This document shows, one piece after another, positions 8,751 to 18,459 of a stretch of 64,000 nucleotides of DNA (positions are counted from its first letter, which is position 1; each line of letters opens with the position of its first letter). The stretch is from assembly GCA_045617105.1 (NCBI GenBank), contig JAZLHW010000048.1, positions 1 to 64,000 of the forward strand, written 5' to 3'. The position numbers were made by a program, and so were the translations under genes. A model generated the notes under the pieces. It worked only from the letters and a program-made list of their open reading frames with translations. It was not told where the DNA came from and did not search any database. This DNA comes from CALELM01 sp045617105. GTDB lineage: Bacteria; Bacillota; Negativicutes; Selenomonadales; Selenomonadaceae.

Positions 8751-9377
8751 ATGTATCTTGTTTTTCTTTCTTTGGCAGATGTCTACTCCTCATTTGGATC
8801 TGCGTGGATCGACTTCCTCTACCAACGATCTCCTGACGTTCTCAGTTACCCAGCCGACTTAAAAAGGAGAGCACATTGCAGAAAAGCTTTTCTTTTCCTC
8901 GGATTCTTTTTCCTTCTTTCACTGACTGCTTCGGAAAGCTCCTTTGCCGTCATCTGCTACCAGCTGATCTTATCTGCCTTCCTGCTTCTTACCATTGACA
9001 CAGACTTTGAGCAGTACGTCATCTTTGACCGCATGCTGCTTCCCTTCGGAATCCTCAGTCTCCCCTTCCTCTTGCTCATGCCTTTTGGAACTATCTTCAG
9101 CCATCTGCTCGCTGCCCTTGGAGGTGGAGTCCTCTTTTTCCTGCTTGCCGTCCTGACACGCGGAGGAATTGGGGGCGGAGACATCAAGCTTATTTTTGTC
9201 CTCGGTCTTTGGCTTGGCGCTTGGCCACTCGCCGCTGTCATTCTAGGAGGATTTCTTCTTGGCGGAATCTCTGCCGCCCTTCTCATGCTTTTGGGCAAAA
9301 AGGGCAAGCATGACTTCTTCGCCTATGGACCTTATTTTTCCTTCGTGGCTCTTGCTGTTACTTACATAAAGCCATAA
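8751..9377 (+). CDS. Prepilin peptidase TadV/CpaA (A24 family)
   Basis: 208-residue polytopic membrane aspartic protease that cleaves leaders of Flp pilins and TadE-like pseudopilins at the cytoplasmic face. The two catalytic Asp motifs are visible as TIDTDFEQYVIFD (first Asp) and GGIGGGDIKL (GxGD Asp). An FAYGPYFS motif follows near the C-terminus. No N-methylation zinc domain is present, as in Tad-type short peptidases. I chose the ATG at 8751, which has GGGAGG seven bases upstream; a TTG at 8691 has no ribosome site. It is divergent from the Tad operon it serves. Confidence 0.93.
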   Translation: MYLVFLSLADVYSSFGSAWIDFLYQRSPDVLSYPADLKRRAHCRKAFLFLGFFFLLSLTASESSFAVICYQLILSAFLLLTIDTDFEQYVIFDRMLLPFGILSLPFLLLMPFGTIFSHLLAALGGGVLFFLLAVLTRGGIGGGDIKLIFVLGLWLGAWPLAAVILGGFLLGGISAALLMLLGKKGKHDFFAYGPYFSFVALAVTYIKP

Positions 9378-9471
9378 AATCAAATATAGGACTTATTTCT
9401 TAAGATTCTAACACATATCTGTTATCTTGTCACTGCTTTCTTTTAGAAAGTGCTGATTCATTTCTGCAAAA

Positions 9472-9507
9472 AAATCTGGCGAAAATTTTTCGCCAGATTT
9501 TTTTATA
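9472..9507. terminator. Bidirectional rho-independent terminator
   Basis: AAATCTGGCG and CGCCAGATTT form a 10-bp stem with an A/T loop, with runs of A before and T after. It lies between the convergent prepilin peptidase and the first DUF6056-like gene and probably serves both. The rest of 9378-9599 shows nothing else. Confidence 0.85.
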
Positions 9508-9599
9508 CAAGCAAAACAGTATCCTGTCGGGGAATTGCAAGGAAATCTAATAAACCACCAAGATGTGGATATTTAAATGGATCCTTGTTTCCTTAAAAA

Positions 9600-10994
9600 T
9601 CATTCACAAGCTTCTGCCCGAATTCCCAAAATCCCCCAATACCTTGCATAAGCCACGTTATACCAGCTTTTTTCCGAATCCGTCATCTGCAGAGTTCCTA
9701 AATGTAGCCCGCTTATCCAATTTTTTTCCTCAGAAAAGTCAAAAGGTCGAATTACAAGAATTTCCTTCGTCCTTCCCTCCGAAAGTGCCGCCTGCACTTC
9801 GCTGTCCACATACCGTCCATAGTCATGCATTCCAAAAAATCCCTGCAGTGTCACTGCCATCGTTACTGCCATATAGCAAACACCGAAAAAGCGAAGCATA
9901 CGGGAAAGCTTTTCCGGCAATGCATGCCCCGTTTTTTGCATAATCTCCTGCATAATGGCACAGGAAAGAACCAAAAAAATAGTTGGGCCAAAACCGGTAC
10001 GGATAGGAAATGCAGGAGAAGCCAACATGATAAACAGGGAAAGAAAGGAAACCATGAAAAAAAACTGGCACGATTCCTTTTTCTTGGAAATTTCTTCGGA
10101 AATCTCAATTTTTTTCAATTCTCTCCAGCTTTTCCAAAGGTAATGCCATAACAAAAGCTGCACGAGCAAAATAAAACAAAAGGTCAAAAACTTTTCACTT
10201 CGCATATTCCAGCCAGTCGGCATTCCAAGGCTGGCCTCCACTGCCTCCCTTGCAAAATTGCCGGGGGCTGCCATCATCAAAACATATCCTATGGCAAGCC
10301 CAAGGAATCCCCAAAGCATCCATCGCTGCATTTTTCCTTGACGATAACAACCATATAAGTGCAACCCCAAGAACAAGATAACCCAGCAAACCGTATTTTC
10401 ATTGGTGCAGCCGCCAAGAATTCCCAGAAAAAACATGCCAACGGCAGGAAAAGATTCCTCTATCCCCTCATGCCGGCGCACATAGGGAAACAAAAATGCC
10501 AGCAGGAGAACAATCATCCAAAGATAATGGCAAGTTCCCGTAATCCAGAACACATCACCGGAAAAACCAACGCAAAATGTCCAGAGCGCAAAGAAGATCC
10601 AAGCAATTCGCCAAGGCTTTTCGGGAAAGGAAATTCGCCCGCCGTGTCCCAGCCAATAAATTTCCAGCACAAGCAAAAGAAAGATCAGCGTATTGACCAA
10701 ATCAAAAACCGGTTTCCCCAGCCAAAGAAACAGGTAAACACAAAAACAGGCGAGAATCCTGCCTCCCCAAGTAAAATAATACGCCCAAACCGAGGTCAAA
10801 ATATCCCCTAACCCCTCAACTCTCCTTGCATCCTCCGGAAGTGCACGGTACATATAACCGCCATGCTCCTCATCCCAAATGAACTGAAACAAATAATCAT
10901 CCCCATACGCCAGAGGAAGCAGGCTATTTAACAGATACATAAAAATAACAATACCAATAAGCACGAATGCCGACTGTACTTTCCTTTGCTCCAT
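9600..10994 (-). CDS. DUF6056-like polytopic membrane protein, copy 1
   Basis: 464 residues, about 11-12 membrane helices. The first extracytoplasmic loop carries LAYGDDYLFQFIWDEE, followed by FTWGGRI, TGTCHYLWM, GCTNENTV, APGNFAREA and SPAFPIRTGFG. These blocks recur in all four tandem copies. An acidic pair in the first loop of a polytopic protein resembles GT-C glycosyltransferases, which use lipid-linked sugars, but I cannot show activity. It is the most divergent of copies 1-3. I recognise the family as the DUF6056 type by its TNEN and APGN blocks; substrate unknown. The start ATG has GAGGTG upstream. Last gene of the array on the minus strand. Confidence 0.8.
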   Translation of the reverse strand: MEQRKVQSAFVLIGIVIFMYLLNSLLPLAYGDDYLFQFIWDEEHGGYMYRALPEDARRVEGLGDILTSVWAYYFTWGGRILACFCVYLFLWLGKPVFDLVNTLIFLLLVLEIYWLGHGGRISFPEKPWRIAWIFFALWTFCVGFSGDVFWITGTCHYLWMIVLLLAFLFPYVRRHEGIEESFPAVGMFFLGILGGCTNENTVCWVILFLGLHLYGCYRQGKMQRWMLWGFLGLAIGYVLMMAAPGNFAREAVEASLGMPTGWNMRSEKFLTFCFILLVQLLLWHYLWKSWRELKKIEISEEISKKKESCQFFFMVSFLSLFIMLASPAFPIRTGFGPTIFLVLSCAIMQEIMQKTGHALPEKLSRMLRFFGVCYMAVTMAVTLQGFFGMHDYGRYVDSEVQAALSEGRTKEILVIRPFDFSEEKNWISGLHLGTLQMTDSEKSWYNVAYARYWGILGIRAEACE

Positions 10995-11061
10995 ATATTT
11001 TCACCTCATTCATCAAAAAAGAGGCAAGGTCTCGACCGTTCCTCACCTCATAACAAGTTTC

Positions 11062-12456
11062 TCATTCCTCGATTGCTTCTATCTCAAGAGAATCGATTCC
11101 CCAATGAAAAGAAAAATTGGTATTGATAAGTGTATTTTTTTCCTCTGTCCATTCTGCACGTGCAAAATGATACAAGCTGATCTGACTCAAGGTTTCTGAG
11201 TAACCCCGCTTTACCTTTAAGTGAATCGTTTCATTCGTCCTGCCTTCCGAAACGGCAGCCTGCACACCGGCAATGATCTCCTCCACATATAAATTTGTCC
11301 GATAGTATCCATACAGGCTCGTTGTCATCGTCACTGCCATATAGAGAACCGCAAGACCCATAAAGAACCTGCGGGCTTCCATGCGAATCTTAGCCCTCCA
11401 ATCCGTCCACTCGACCATAGACATCACCGCAATTAACAAAAAACACGTGGAACCAAATGCTGACCGAAGAGGAAAGGACGGAGATAACACCATAATACTT
11501 ACAGAAAACAAACTAAGAAACAGAAAAGCCTTCACATAGTTCACAAGCTTCTTGTTCTCTGCTGATTTTTCTCTCTTGAACCAAAAGACCCTCACGCTGT
11601 ACCACAAAACAAACTGAAATCCCAGAATAATTGCCCATATCACGAAATTGCAGAACAATTCTTCTAAATTAAACGGTCTGGCTTCCATCAACTTCCGAAC
11701 AAAATTTCCGGGTGCCAGCATCATAAAAGCATAACCAATGCAAAGTCCCACCTCACCGCAAACCATCCATGCCTGCAATTTCTTTTCTCTATAAAGAAAA
11801 TACCCATAAACGGCAAGCAGTAAAATCACAACAGAAACATTATTTTCATTAGTCCAGCCTGCTAAAATTCCAAAAATCATCATAAAAGGAGCTGCCTTTC
11901 GGGGCATTTTTCCTATGGAAAAGTAATCCCGGACATAAGGAAGCAAAAAAGTCAAAAGGACAGGAAACATCCAAAGGTAATTGCAGGAACCCGTCAGCCA
12001 TAACATGCTCTCCGATAATTCCGGAGCACATGCCCAAATTCCAAAAAAAATCCAAGCCAAGCGTCCTGCTTTTAACTGAAATGTAATTCTTCCGCCTAAA
12101 CTGAACCAATAAATTTCTAACATCAAAAAGACAAAAACAAGTGCATTCAAGAAATTAAACAGCCATTTTCCCTGCCACAGAAAAAACTGCACCAAAACAT
12201 GTGCCGGAATCCTGCCGCCCCATGTAAAATAATGCGACCAAAGAGACTCAGCAATATCGGAAAAGCTGTCCACCCTTTGTGCATTTTCCTTCAACGGATA
12301 CTGTAGCATATTCCAGCCATCGGAACCATCCCAAATATACATGTAAACATAATCATCTGCATACAATGGAAAAAAAATATTTAAAAAATAAAAAAAAAGG
12401 AACACTAAAAAAAGAAAAAAAATTGACTTCCAGTAACTTTTTAAATAACTTGCCAC
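11062..12456 (-). CDS. DUF6056-like polytopic membrane protein, copy 2
   Basis: 464 residues, polytopic, with the same blocks as its neighbours: YADDYVYMYIWDGSDGWN in the first loop, HYFTWGGRIPAHV, LTGSCNYLWM, GWTNENNV, APGNFVRKL, SPSFPLRSAFG and a C-terminal SEGRTNETIHLK. By eye it is about 85% identical to copy 3, so the pair arose by recent tandem duplication. I chose the GTG at 12456 because GAGGGG lies seven bases upstream; the TTG at 12471 precedes that site. The family function is unknown; a GT-C-like glycosyltransferase is possible. Confidence 0.8.
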   Translation of the reverse strand: MASYLKSYWKSIFFLFLVFLFFYFLNIFFPLYADDYVYMYIWDGSDGWNMLQYPLKENAQRVDSFSDIAESLWSHYFTWGGRIPAHVLVQFFLWQGKWLFNFLNALVFVFLMLEIYWFSLGGRITFQLKAGRLAWIFFGIWACAPELSESMLWLTGSCNYLWMFPVLLTFLLPYVRDYFSIGKMPRKAAPFMMIFGILAGWTNENNVSVVILLLAVYGYFLYREKKLQAWMVCGEVGLCIGYAFMMLAPGNFVRKLMEARPFNLEELFCNFVIWAIILGFQFVLWYSVRVFWFKREKSAENKKLVNYVKAFLFLSLFSVSIMVLSPSFPLRSAFGSTCFLLIAVMSMVEWTDWRAKIRMEARRFFMGLAVLYMAVTMTTSLYGYYRTNLYVEEIIAGVQAAVSEGRTNETIHLKVKRGYSETLSQISLYHFARAEWTEEKNTLINTNFSFHWGIDSLEIEAIEE

Positions 12457-12514
12457 GCAATATCCCCTCAAATTCTTATAAAATTATTTTCTACAGCATA
12501 GCATATCCCTATTT

Positions 12515-13909
12515 TCATTCCTCAATCGCTTCTACCTCAAAAGAATCAATGCCCCAATGAAAAGAAAAATTTTTATTGGTTCTTGTATTCTTCTTTTCCT
12601 CTGTCCATTCCATACATGCAAAATGATGCAAGCTAATCTGATGCAAAGTTTCTGAGTAACCACGCCTCACCTTTAGGTGAATCGTTTCCTTTGTCCTGCC
12701 TTCCGAAACAGCAGTCTGTATGCCAGAAATAATTTCTTCCATATATAAATGTGTCCGATAATACCCATACAAGGTTGTTGTCATCGTCACTGCCATATAG
12801 AGAATTGCAAGACCAGTAAAGAACCTGCGAGCCTCAATACGAACCTTTGTCCTCCAATCCGTCCACTCGACCATAGACATCACAGCAATCAAAAGAAAAA
12901 TCGTGGAGCCAAATGCCGACCTAAGAGGAAAGAACGGAGATAACACCATAATGCTCACAGAAAACAAACTAAGAAACAAAAAAGCTGTCACATAGTTCAA
13001 AAGTTTCTTGTTCTCTGCTGACTTTTCTCCCTTTGGCCAAAAGATTCGCACGCTGTACCACAAAACAAACTGAATTCCAAGGATTATTGTCCATATCATA
13101 AAATGTATGCACAATTCCTCTAAATTAAAAGGTCTGGCATCCACCAGCTTCCGAGCAAAATTTCCGGGTGCCAGCAGCATAAAGGCGTAACCAATGCAAA
13201 GACCAATCTCACCGCAAACCATCCATGCCTGCAATTTCTTTTCCCGATAAAGAAAATATCCGTAAGCAGCAAGCAACAAAATCACGGCAGGAACGGTATT
13301 TTCATTGGTCCATCCTGCCAAAATTCCAAAAATCAGCATAAAGGGAGCTGCTTTTTCTGGCATTTTTCCTATGGAAAAGTAATCCCGAACATACGGAAGA
13401 AAAAAAGTCAAAAGGACAGGAAACATCCAGAGATAATTGCAAGAGCCTGTCAGCCATAAAATACTCTCTGATATATCTGGACAGCATGCCCAAATCCCAA
13501 AAAAAATCCATGCCAAGCGCCCTGCTTTTAGCTGAAACGTGATTTTTCCACCTAAACTGAACCAATAAATCTCTAACATCAAAAAGACAAAGACAAGTGC
13601 ATTCAAGAAATTAAACAGCCATTCTCCCTGCCACAAAAAAAACTGCACCAAAACATGTGCCGGAATCCTGCCGCCCCATGTAAAGTAATGCGACCAAAGA
13701 GAAGCAGCAATATCCGAAAAACTATCCACCCTTTGCGCATTTTCCTTCAGCGGCTGCATCATATTCCATCCATCGGAACCATCCCAAACGTACATATAAA
13801 CATAGTCATCCACACATAATGGAAAAAAAATATTTAAAAAATAAATAAACAGGAATACCAAAAAAAGAAAAAAAACTGGCTTCCAATAATTTTTTAAATA
13901 ACTTACCAC
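12515..13909 (-). CDS. DUF6056-like polytopic membrane protein, copy 3
   Basis: 464 residues, near duplicate of copy 2. Differences cluster in the helix termini and in the C-terminal extracytoplasmic stretch (SEGRTKETIHLKVRRG, then SFHWGIDSFEVEAIEE). The first loop reads CVDDYVYMYVWDGSDGWN, so the Asp pair is kept. The GTG at 13909 has GAGGGG seven bases upstream, exactly as in copy 2, so even the translation start region was duplicated. The 58-base gap to copy 2 has no obvious terminator, so the array is probably one transcript. Confidence 0.8.
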   Translation of the reverse strand: MVSYLKNYWKPVFFLFLVFLFIYFLNIFFPLCVDDYVYMYVWDGSDGWNMMQPLKENAQRVDSFSDIAASLWSHYFTWGGRIPAHVLVQFFLWQGEWLFNFLNALVFVFLMLEIYWFSLGGKITFQLKAGRLAWIFFGIWACCPDISESILWLTGSCNYLWMFPVLLTFFLPYVRDYFSIGKMPEKAAPFMLIFGILAGWTNENTVPAVILLLAAYGYFLYREKKLQAWMVCGEIGLCIGYAFMLLAPGNFARKLVDARPFNLEELCIHFMIWTIILGIQFVLWYSVRIFWPKGEKSAENKKLLNYVTAFLFLSLFSVSIMVLSPFFPLRSAFGSTIFLLIAVMSMVEWTDWRTKVRIEARRFFTGLAILYMAVTMTTTLYGYYRTHLYMEEIISGIQTAVSEGRTKETIHLKVRRGYSETLHQISLHHFACMEWTEEKKNTRTNKNFSFHWGIDSFEVEAIEE

Positions 13910-13946
13910 GCAATATCCCCTCAAATTCTTACAAATTCACATGACA

Positions 13947-15344
13947 CTATTTCCTGACACTTACGGAATCCAGTCCCCAAAATCTTGCATACGAAGTATT
14001 GTGCCAGTCCTCCTTGTCCTCGGAAAGCCTGATCTCTACAAGATGAAAACCACTGAGAATAACTGCATTGCAAGGCATTTCATAACTTCCGATGACCAGT
14101 TCCCGATTTTCCCCGCAAGCTGCCTGCAGAGCCTGCCTGTCCACCGCCTCCGTGTATGCATGAAGAATGCTCCCCCCATAAACAGAAAACGTCATAGTCA
14201 GAAACAAATAGCCCCCAGCCGCAAAATGAAGGAGCTTATGCACACTATCCCCGTGGATATTCCTTCCTGCCTCCTCCTGCACCTGCATGGAAACGGCAGC
14301 TGCCAGAATCAAGGAAATAACAGACGGGAAGGAGGAACGCAGAGGGAAAGACGGCGAAAGCAGCATAACAAAGAGGGAAAGCAAGCTGAACGCACAGCAA
14401 AGAAGCATATAATTTTTCCAAAGGCTCCACGAAGGAAGCGAAGAAAAAATTTTTCTCTGCCTCCAAAAGCCCAACAAATAATGCCAAAGAAAAAATTCAA
14501 AAATAAAAACAACAGAAATATTGACCATGCCATGACGAAAAAGCTTCTCTCCAGTCATTGCCCCCATGGAAAGCTCAAAAAGATACCTCGCTTGGTTGCC
14601 GGGTGCCAGCATCATAAGCGAAAAGCCAAAAAGCATGCCAAGAACGCCACAAACCATCCACGCAGACAGCCTTCCCTGCTTCCTCATTTGATAGCAATAT
14701 GCCGGCAAAAGCAGGACAAGCCAGCAAACCGTATTCTCATTTGTCCAGCCAGCCAAAATCCCAAGGAAAAACATAAAAACAGCAAAGAGTTTTCCCATAG
14801 GCAAGGGCAATAAAAAATATGACCGCACATAAAAAGTCAAAAAGACAAAGAGCAAGACCAGCATCCAAAGATAATTGCAGGAACCTGTCAGCCAAAGCGT
14901 TACCACGGAAAAATCCGGACAGAATGCCCAAACAGCAAAAAACAAAAACAAAAACCTTTCTGCCTTTAACTTCCAAGTAATTCTGCCTCCTAAGCTCATC
15001 CAATAAAGGAGAAGCAAAAGAAACATAAATATCGCCGTATTGAAAATATTGAACAGCCATTTTCCCTGCCATAGAAAAAACTGCACCAAGACATGTGCCG
15101 GAATCCTTCCTCCCCATGTGAAATAATGCGACCATTGCGAAATGAAAATATCGCCGAAACTCCCCACACGCCTTGCATTTTCCGGCAAATCAAGGTACAT
15201 ATTCCACCCATTTGCACCGTCCCAAAGGAAGGAATACACATAATCATCACCATAGGAAAGCGGAAAAAGACAATTCATCAAAAAGATAAAAAGACAAGTA
15301 CAAAAAAAAACGATCCTGAAATGATATATTTTTCTCACCCCCAT
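13947..15344 (-). CDS. DUF6056-like polytopic membrane protein, copy 4
   Basis: 465 residues, first gene of the array. It keeps SYGDDYVYSFLWDGANGWNM in the first loop, HYFTWGGRIPAHV, LTGSCNYLWM, GWTNENTVCWL, APGNQARYL and SPSFPLRSSFPS. The middle and C-terminal parts differ clearly from copies 2 and 3. The start ATG at 15344 lacks a good ribosome site; a GTG two codons later is also possible. A promoter TTGCCA-17-TAAAAT lies upstream on the minus strand (15372-15400), divergent from the phosphoethanolamine transferase gene. Confidence 0.8.
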   Translation of the reverse strand: MGVRKIYHFRIVFFCTCLFIFLMNCLFPLSYGDDYVYSFLWDGANGWNMYLDLPENARRVGSFGDIFISQWSHYFTWGGRIPAHVLVQFFLWQGKWLFNIFNTAIFMFLLLLLYWMSLGGRITWKLKAERFLFLFFAVWAFCPDFSVVTLWLTGSCNYLWMLVLLFVFLTFYVRSYFLLPLPMGKLFAVFMFFLGILAGWTNENTVCWLVLLLPAYCYQMRKQGRLSAWMVCGVLGMLFGFSLMMLAPGNQARYLFELSMGAMTGEKLFRHGMVNISVVFIFEFFLWHYLLGFWRQRKIFSSLPSWSLWKNYMLLCCAFSLLSLFVMLLSPSFPLRSSFPSVISLILAAAVSMQVQEEAGRNIHGDSVHKLLHFAAGGYLFLTMTFSVYGGSILHAYTEAVDRQALQAACGENRELVIGSYEMPCNAVILSGFHLVEIRLSEDKEDWHNTSYARFWGLDSVSVRK

Positions 15345-15371
15345 TTTTCTAAAATGTCACTGCCTTCTCTT

Positions 15372-15400
15372 ATTTTATAATGCGATACAAGAATTGGCAA
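15372..15400 (-). promoter_or_regulatory. Putative promoter of the DUF6056-like array
   Basis: On the minus strand TTGCCA (15400-15395) and TAAAAT (15377-15372) are 17 bases apart, 28 bases ahead of copy 4. Confidence 0.5.
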
Positions 15401-15412
15401 AGATATTTTCAT

Positions 15413-15441
15413 TTGAATTCATGTTTTATTATTGCTACAAT
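15413..15441 (+). promoter_or_regulatory. Putative promoter of the phosphoethanolamine transferase gene
   Basis: TTGAAT (15413-15418), 17-base spacer, TACAAT (15436-15441); good sigma-70 match, placing transcription start just before the coding region at 15478. Confidence 0.65.
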
Positions 15442-15477
15442 AAAACATAGATGATTAAAAATAAAGGAGTCTTTCAC

Positions 15478-17169
15478 TTGAAGCATTTTTTTTCTTCATT
15501 TTTTCAAAAAATCGAGCAGATCATCTTGCATAGTCCCATCTTTTTTTCTGCACTCATAATTACCAGCTTGGGTTCCTTTGGAATCTATGCGGAAAATAAC
15601 CTTGATCCAACAAAAAATATTCCCCTTTGGTTGCTTTTAGAAGCAATTCAGCTCTCCTGCTTTATCATCCAAGCAATCTTCCTATGCTATCTGACGGAAA
15701 AGATTCCGCATAGGATAATTCGCCGCATATTGCAGTCATCTTTCGTGCTTTTTCAGCTCTTGATTTTTTTAAGTGACTTATTCCTTCTATACAAATATCG
15801 TTACACCTTAAATGATATTATGATCAATGAAATTCTAAGTGCCGATCCAGCGACCATAAACGAATTTTTGCTTTCCTATGTAGCAAATCCAACGGTTCTT
15901 CTGTTTATCATCAGCATAATTGTCCTTCTCATCGTCCTTATCGTGCTTTTCAATTATTTTATGCAAAAATACATTAAAGTTATTGTTGCTTTAACGACTG
16001 TATTTTTTATTTCAGGAATCGCTATTTTTGCCTATATATCCTATCTTCCTCCCATACTCCTTTCCTCACTGAGAGTCCCGTACCAAGTACAGCTGTGCAT
16101 ACAAAACTTTGGAAATGAGAAAACCATCCCTTCCGCTCTGGATGAAAATCCAGAAGCTATCCTCCATAACAACAGCGACATTCCCAATGTCGTCCTAGTT
16201 TTAGGAGAATCTGCCGACAGAAACCACATGCATTGCTATGGATATCCTTTGGAAAATACCCCGTTTTTAGACAATTCTATTGCAAAGAGGGAAGCCTATC
16301 TCTTCACGGATACCATTTCCTGCGGAAACACGACCACAGATACCATGAAAATGATTTTTTCCTTTGCAGAAAAGGATATCTCTGACAAGCCTTGGTACCA
16401 GTATGCCAATCTCCTCGATATCCTAAAAAAAGCAGGATATCATACCACATGGATCTCCAACCAGTCAGAAGCCAGCATTTATGAAAACATGGACAAGATT
16501 CTCTCTGGGCGTGCAAACGATTCCTATTTCTCCGAATTTCACGATTGTTACGGAAAAAGCTTGACACGAGCCTATGACGAAGTTCTTCTTCCCGTTCTCG
16601 ACGGCTATATGAAATCCAATGAAGCCTACCAAAAGAATTTTTATGTCATTCATATCGAAGGTTCCCATGAAATCTATAAGTTAAGATTCCCAGAGGAATT
16701 TGCTAGATTTACAGCAAATGATGAGCCTCCCTCCCAGCAGGAATGGCAGGAAATACAGGCAGACTACGACAACTCCATTCTCTACACGGATAGCCTTCTC
16801 CGACAAATTACGGAACGCTTCCAGAATACGAACACTGTGATCCTATATCTCTCCGACCATGGAAGCGATGTTTGCAATGGAAACGACTTCTTTGGTCATT
16901 CCATGGAAGCAGAAGGCAGCCTCCACATGATAGAAGTTCCCCTTTTTATTTGGCTGTCTCCTCAGCTTCGTGAAACTCATCCCGAACTTTGCCATAAAAT
17001 CGACATCGCCAGGGATCTTCCCTTCCGAACCGACAACACGATACATCTCCTCCTCGACCTCATGCAAATCGAAACTACCTCCTTCCTTCCCGAAAAAAGC
17101 CCCCTTTCCCCTCGCTACGACACAAATGCAGAACGAATCTATAATGGAAAAGCATACAAGAAAAACTAA
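15478..17169 (+). CDS. Phosphoethanolamine transferase (sulfatase superfamily)
   Basis: 563 residues. The N-terminal half has about five membrane helices; the C-terminal half is a periplasmic alkaline-phosphatase-like domain. Metal and nucleophile motifs are visible: VLVLGESADRNHMHCYGY (Glu ligand), the ISCGNTTTDTMKMIFSF block expected to hold the nucleophile Thr, and LYLSDHGSDV (Asp-His ligands). EptA/CptA-type enzymes move phosphoethanolamine from phosphatidylethanolamine to lipid A, LPS core or other glycans, often changing charge and cationic-peptide sensitivity. I chose TTG at 15478: GGAG lies eight bases upstream, while the ATG at 15451 has no site. The exact acceptor is unknown. Confidence 0.88.
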   Translation: MKHFFSSFFQKIEQIILHSPIFFSALIITSLGSFGIYAENNLDPTKNIPLWLLLEAIQLSCFIIQAIFLCYLTEKIPHRIIRRILQSSFVLFQLLIFLSDLFLLYKYRYTLNDIMINEILSADPATINEFLLSYVANPTVLLFIISIIVLLIVLIVLFNYFMQKYIKVIVALTTVFFISGIAIFAYISYLPPILLSSLRVPYQVQLCIQNFGNEKTIPSALDENPEAILHNNSDIPNVVLVLGESADRNHMHCYGYPLENTPFLDNSIAKREAYLFTDTISCGNTTTDTMKMIFSFAEKDISDKPWYQYANLLDILKKAGYHTTWISNQSEASIYENMDKILSGRANDSYFSEFHDCYGKSLTRAYDEVLLPVLDGYMKSNEAYQKNFYVIHIEGSHEIYKLRFPEEFARFTANDEPPSQQEWQEIQADYDNSILYTDSLLRQITERFQNTNTVILYLSDHGSDVCNGNDFFGHSMEAEGSLHMIEVPLFIWLSPQLRETHPELCHKIDIARDLPFRTDNTIHLLLDLMQIETTSFLPEKSPLSPRYDTNAERIYNGKAYKKN

Positions 17170-17282
17170 CCTTTTATTGTACAAAGCTATCCTAGTCGAT
17201 AAAATAAAGTTGATACATTTCAGAAAGTCTTTCTAGCAATTCCAAAAATCACTCAAAATAAAAACCAGTAAAGGAGTAACCA

Positions 17283-18410
17283 TTGATAATGGATACAAAG
17301 AGAAATTTTGGGTTGGACATGCTTCGCTCCATAGCCATTCTACTAGTTGTAATTTCCCATGCGAGGCACATATTTCACAACGATGAACTTTGGCGATTGA
17401 TTTTTTGCGGATATTATGGTGTAGAACTATTTTTCGTATTGAGCGGTTTCCTGATTGGCAGAATTCTCCTGCGAACCTTGGAAAAGGTAAGCGATGGGGC
17501 AACGATTCACCAAAAACTGTCGTCCCTGCGTTATTTTTGGATCCGTCGTTGGTTTCGGACATTGCCATTGTACTGGCTGAGGCTGTGCTTTGATCATTTG
17601 CGATACTGTGGCCTGGGTCTCCTTGACGGCATACAGCAATTATATCTTGCTTTTTTCTACTTGCTGTTCCTGCAAAGCTACCAACCATTCGGTGTAATGG
17701 TTTTTCCGGAAGCATGGAGCCTGAGCGTAGAAGAATATTTTTACTTGCTCATACCTATCGCTCTTGTGATTATGCTGTCCATACAAAAATCTACAGCAAA
17801 GAATATCATCTTCATGATTCTCGCCGTTCTCCTTGCCCGCATTCTCTATGTTGCCTTCACCGGCGCAGATAATCTAAATTGGGATTGGGACGTGCGAAGA
17901 AATACCTTCCTGCGTCTGGATTCTCTGGGCATCGGTGTTTTGCTGGCTTATATCTACCTCTACAAGGAAAAATGGTTTCATCATGCACATCAAAAAATGG
18001 CATTGCTTCTGGGAACAGCCTTTATTGCCGTCATTGCCTTCCTTTACTTTGGAGACAAAAGCTTCGTAGAAGGATTTTTTGCAAAAACCATCATGTTTGA
18101 CTTAGTTTCCATAGCTATGGGCTTGATTCTCTGCTATGCCTATCATATCACGACAAGCAATCATGTGATCCATTGGACCTTCACGACAATAAGCAAGATT
18201 TCATACGCTGTTTACCTAATTCATTTTCCTATCTTCATGGCAGTTGCCGATTATACAGAGGAAGTGCCGTCCCTTTTTTCAAAATGTTTGCTTGCCCTTG
18301 CAGCCTGTGCCATTTCTTTTGTCTTGTCTTATGTAGTCCATAAATATTATGAATACCCCATGATGTGCCTGCGAGAACGCTTCCATAAAAAAGAAACCAA
18401 AAGTTGTTAA
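17283..18410 (+). CDS. Membrane acyltransferase 3 family protein (OafA type)
   Basis: 375 residues, about ten membrane helices. Signatures are LDMLRSIAILLVVISHARHI with the catalytic His, GVELFFVLSGFLIGR, RRWFRTLPLYW, and EAWSLSVEEYFYLLIP. Family members O-acylate cell-surface sugars, usually from acyl-CoA. No C-terminal SGNH domain is present, so it is the short form. The start is TTG at 17283 with GGAG six bases upstream; the ATG two codons later is too far. It sits between the phosphoethanolamine transferase and a GT-C-like protein, which suggests a role in envelope glycan decoration. Confidence 0.88.
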   Translation: MIMDTKRNFGLDMLRSIAILLVVISHARHIFHNDELWRLIFCGYYGVELFFVLSGFLIGRILLRTLEKVSDGATIHQKLSSLRYFWIRRWFRTLPLYWLRLCFDHLRYCGLGLLDGIQQLYLAFFYLLFLQSYQPFGVMVFPEAWSLSVEEYFYLLIPIALVIMLSIQKSTAKNIIFMILAVLLARILYVAFTGADNLNWDWDVRRNTFLRLDSLGIGVLLAYIYLYKEKWFHHAHQKMALLLGTAFIAVIAFLYFGDKSFVEGFFAKTIMFDLVSIAMGLILCYAYHITTSNHVIHWTFTTISKISYAVYLIHFPIFMAVADYTEEVPSLFSKCLLALAACAISFVLSYVVHKYYEYPMMCLRERFHKKETKSC

Positions 18411-18459
18411 AGCATAGTTCCCCCTTTCTCAAATCCATAAAAATTTAGGAAGTGATATT

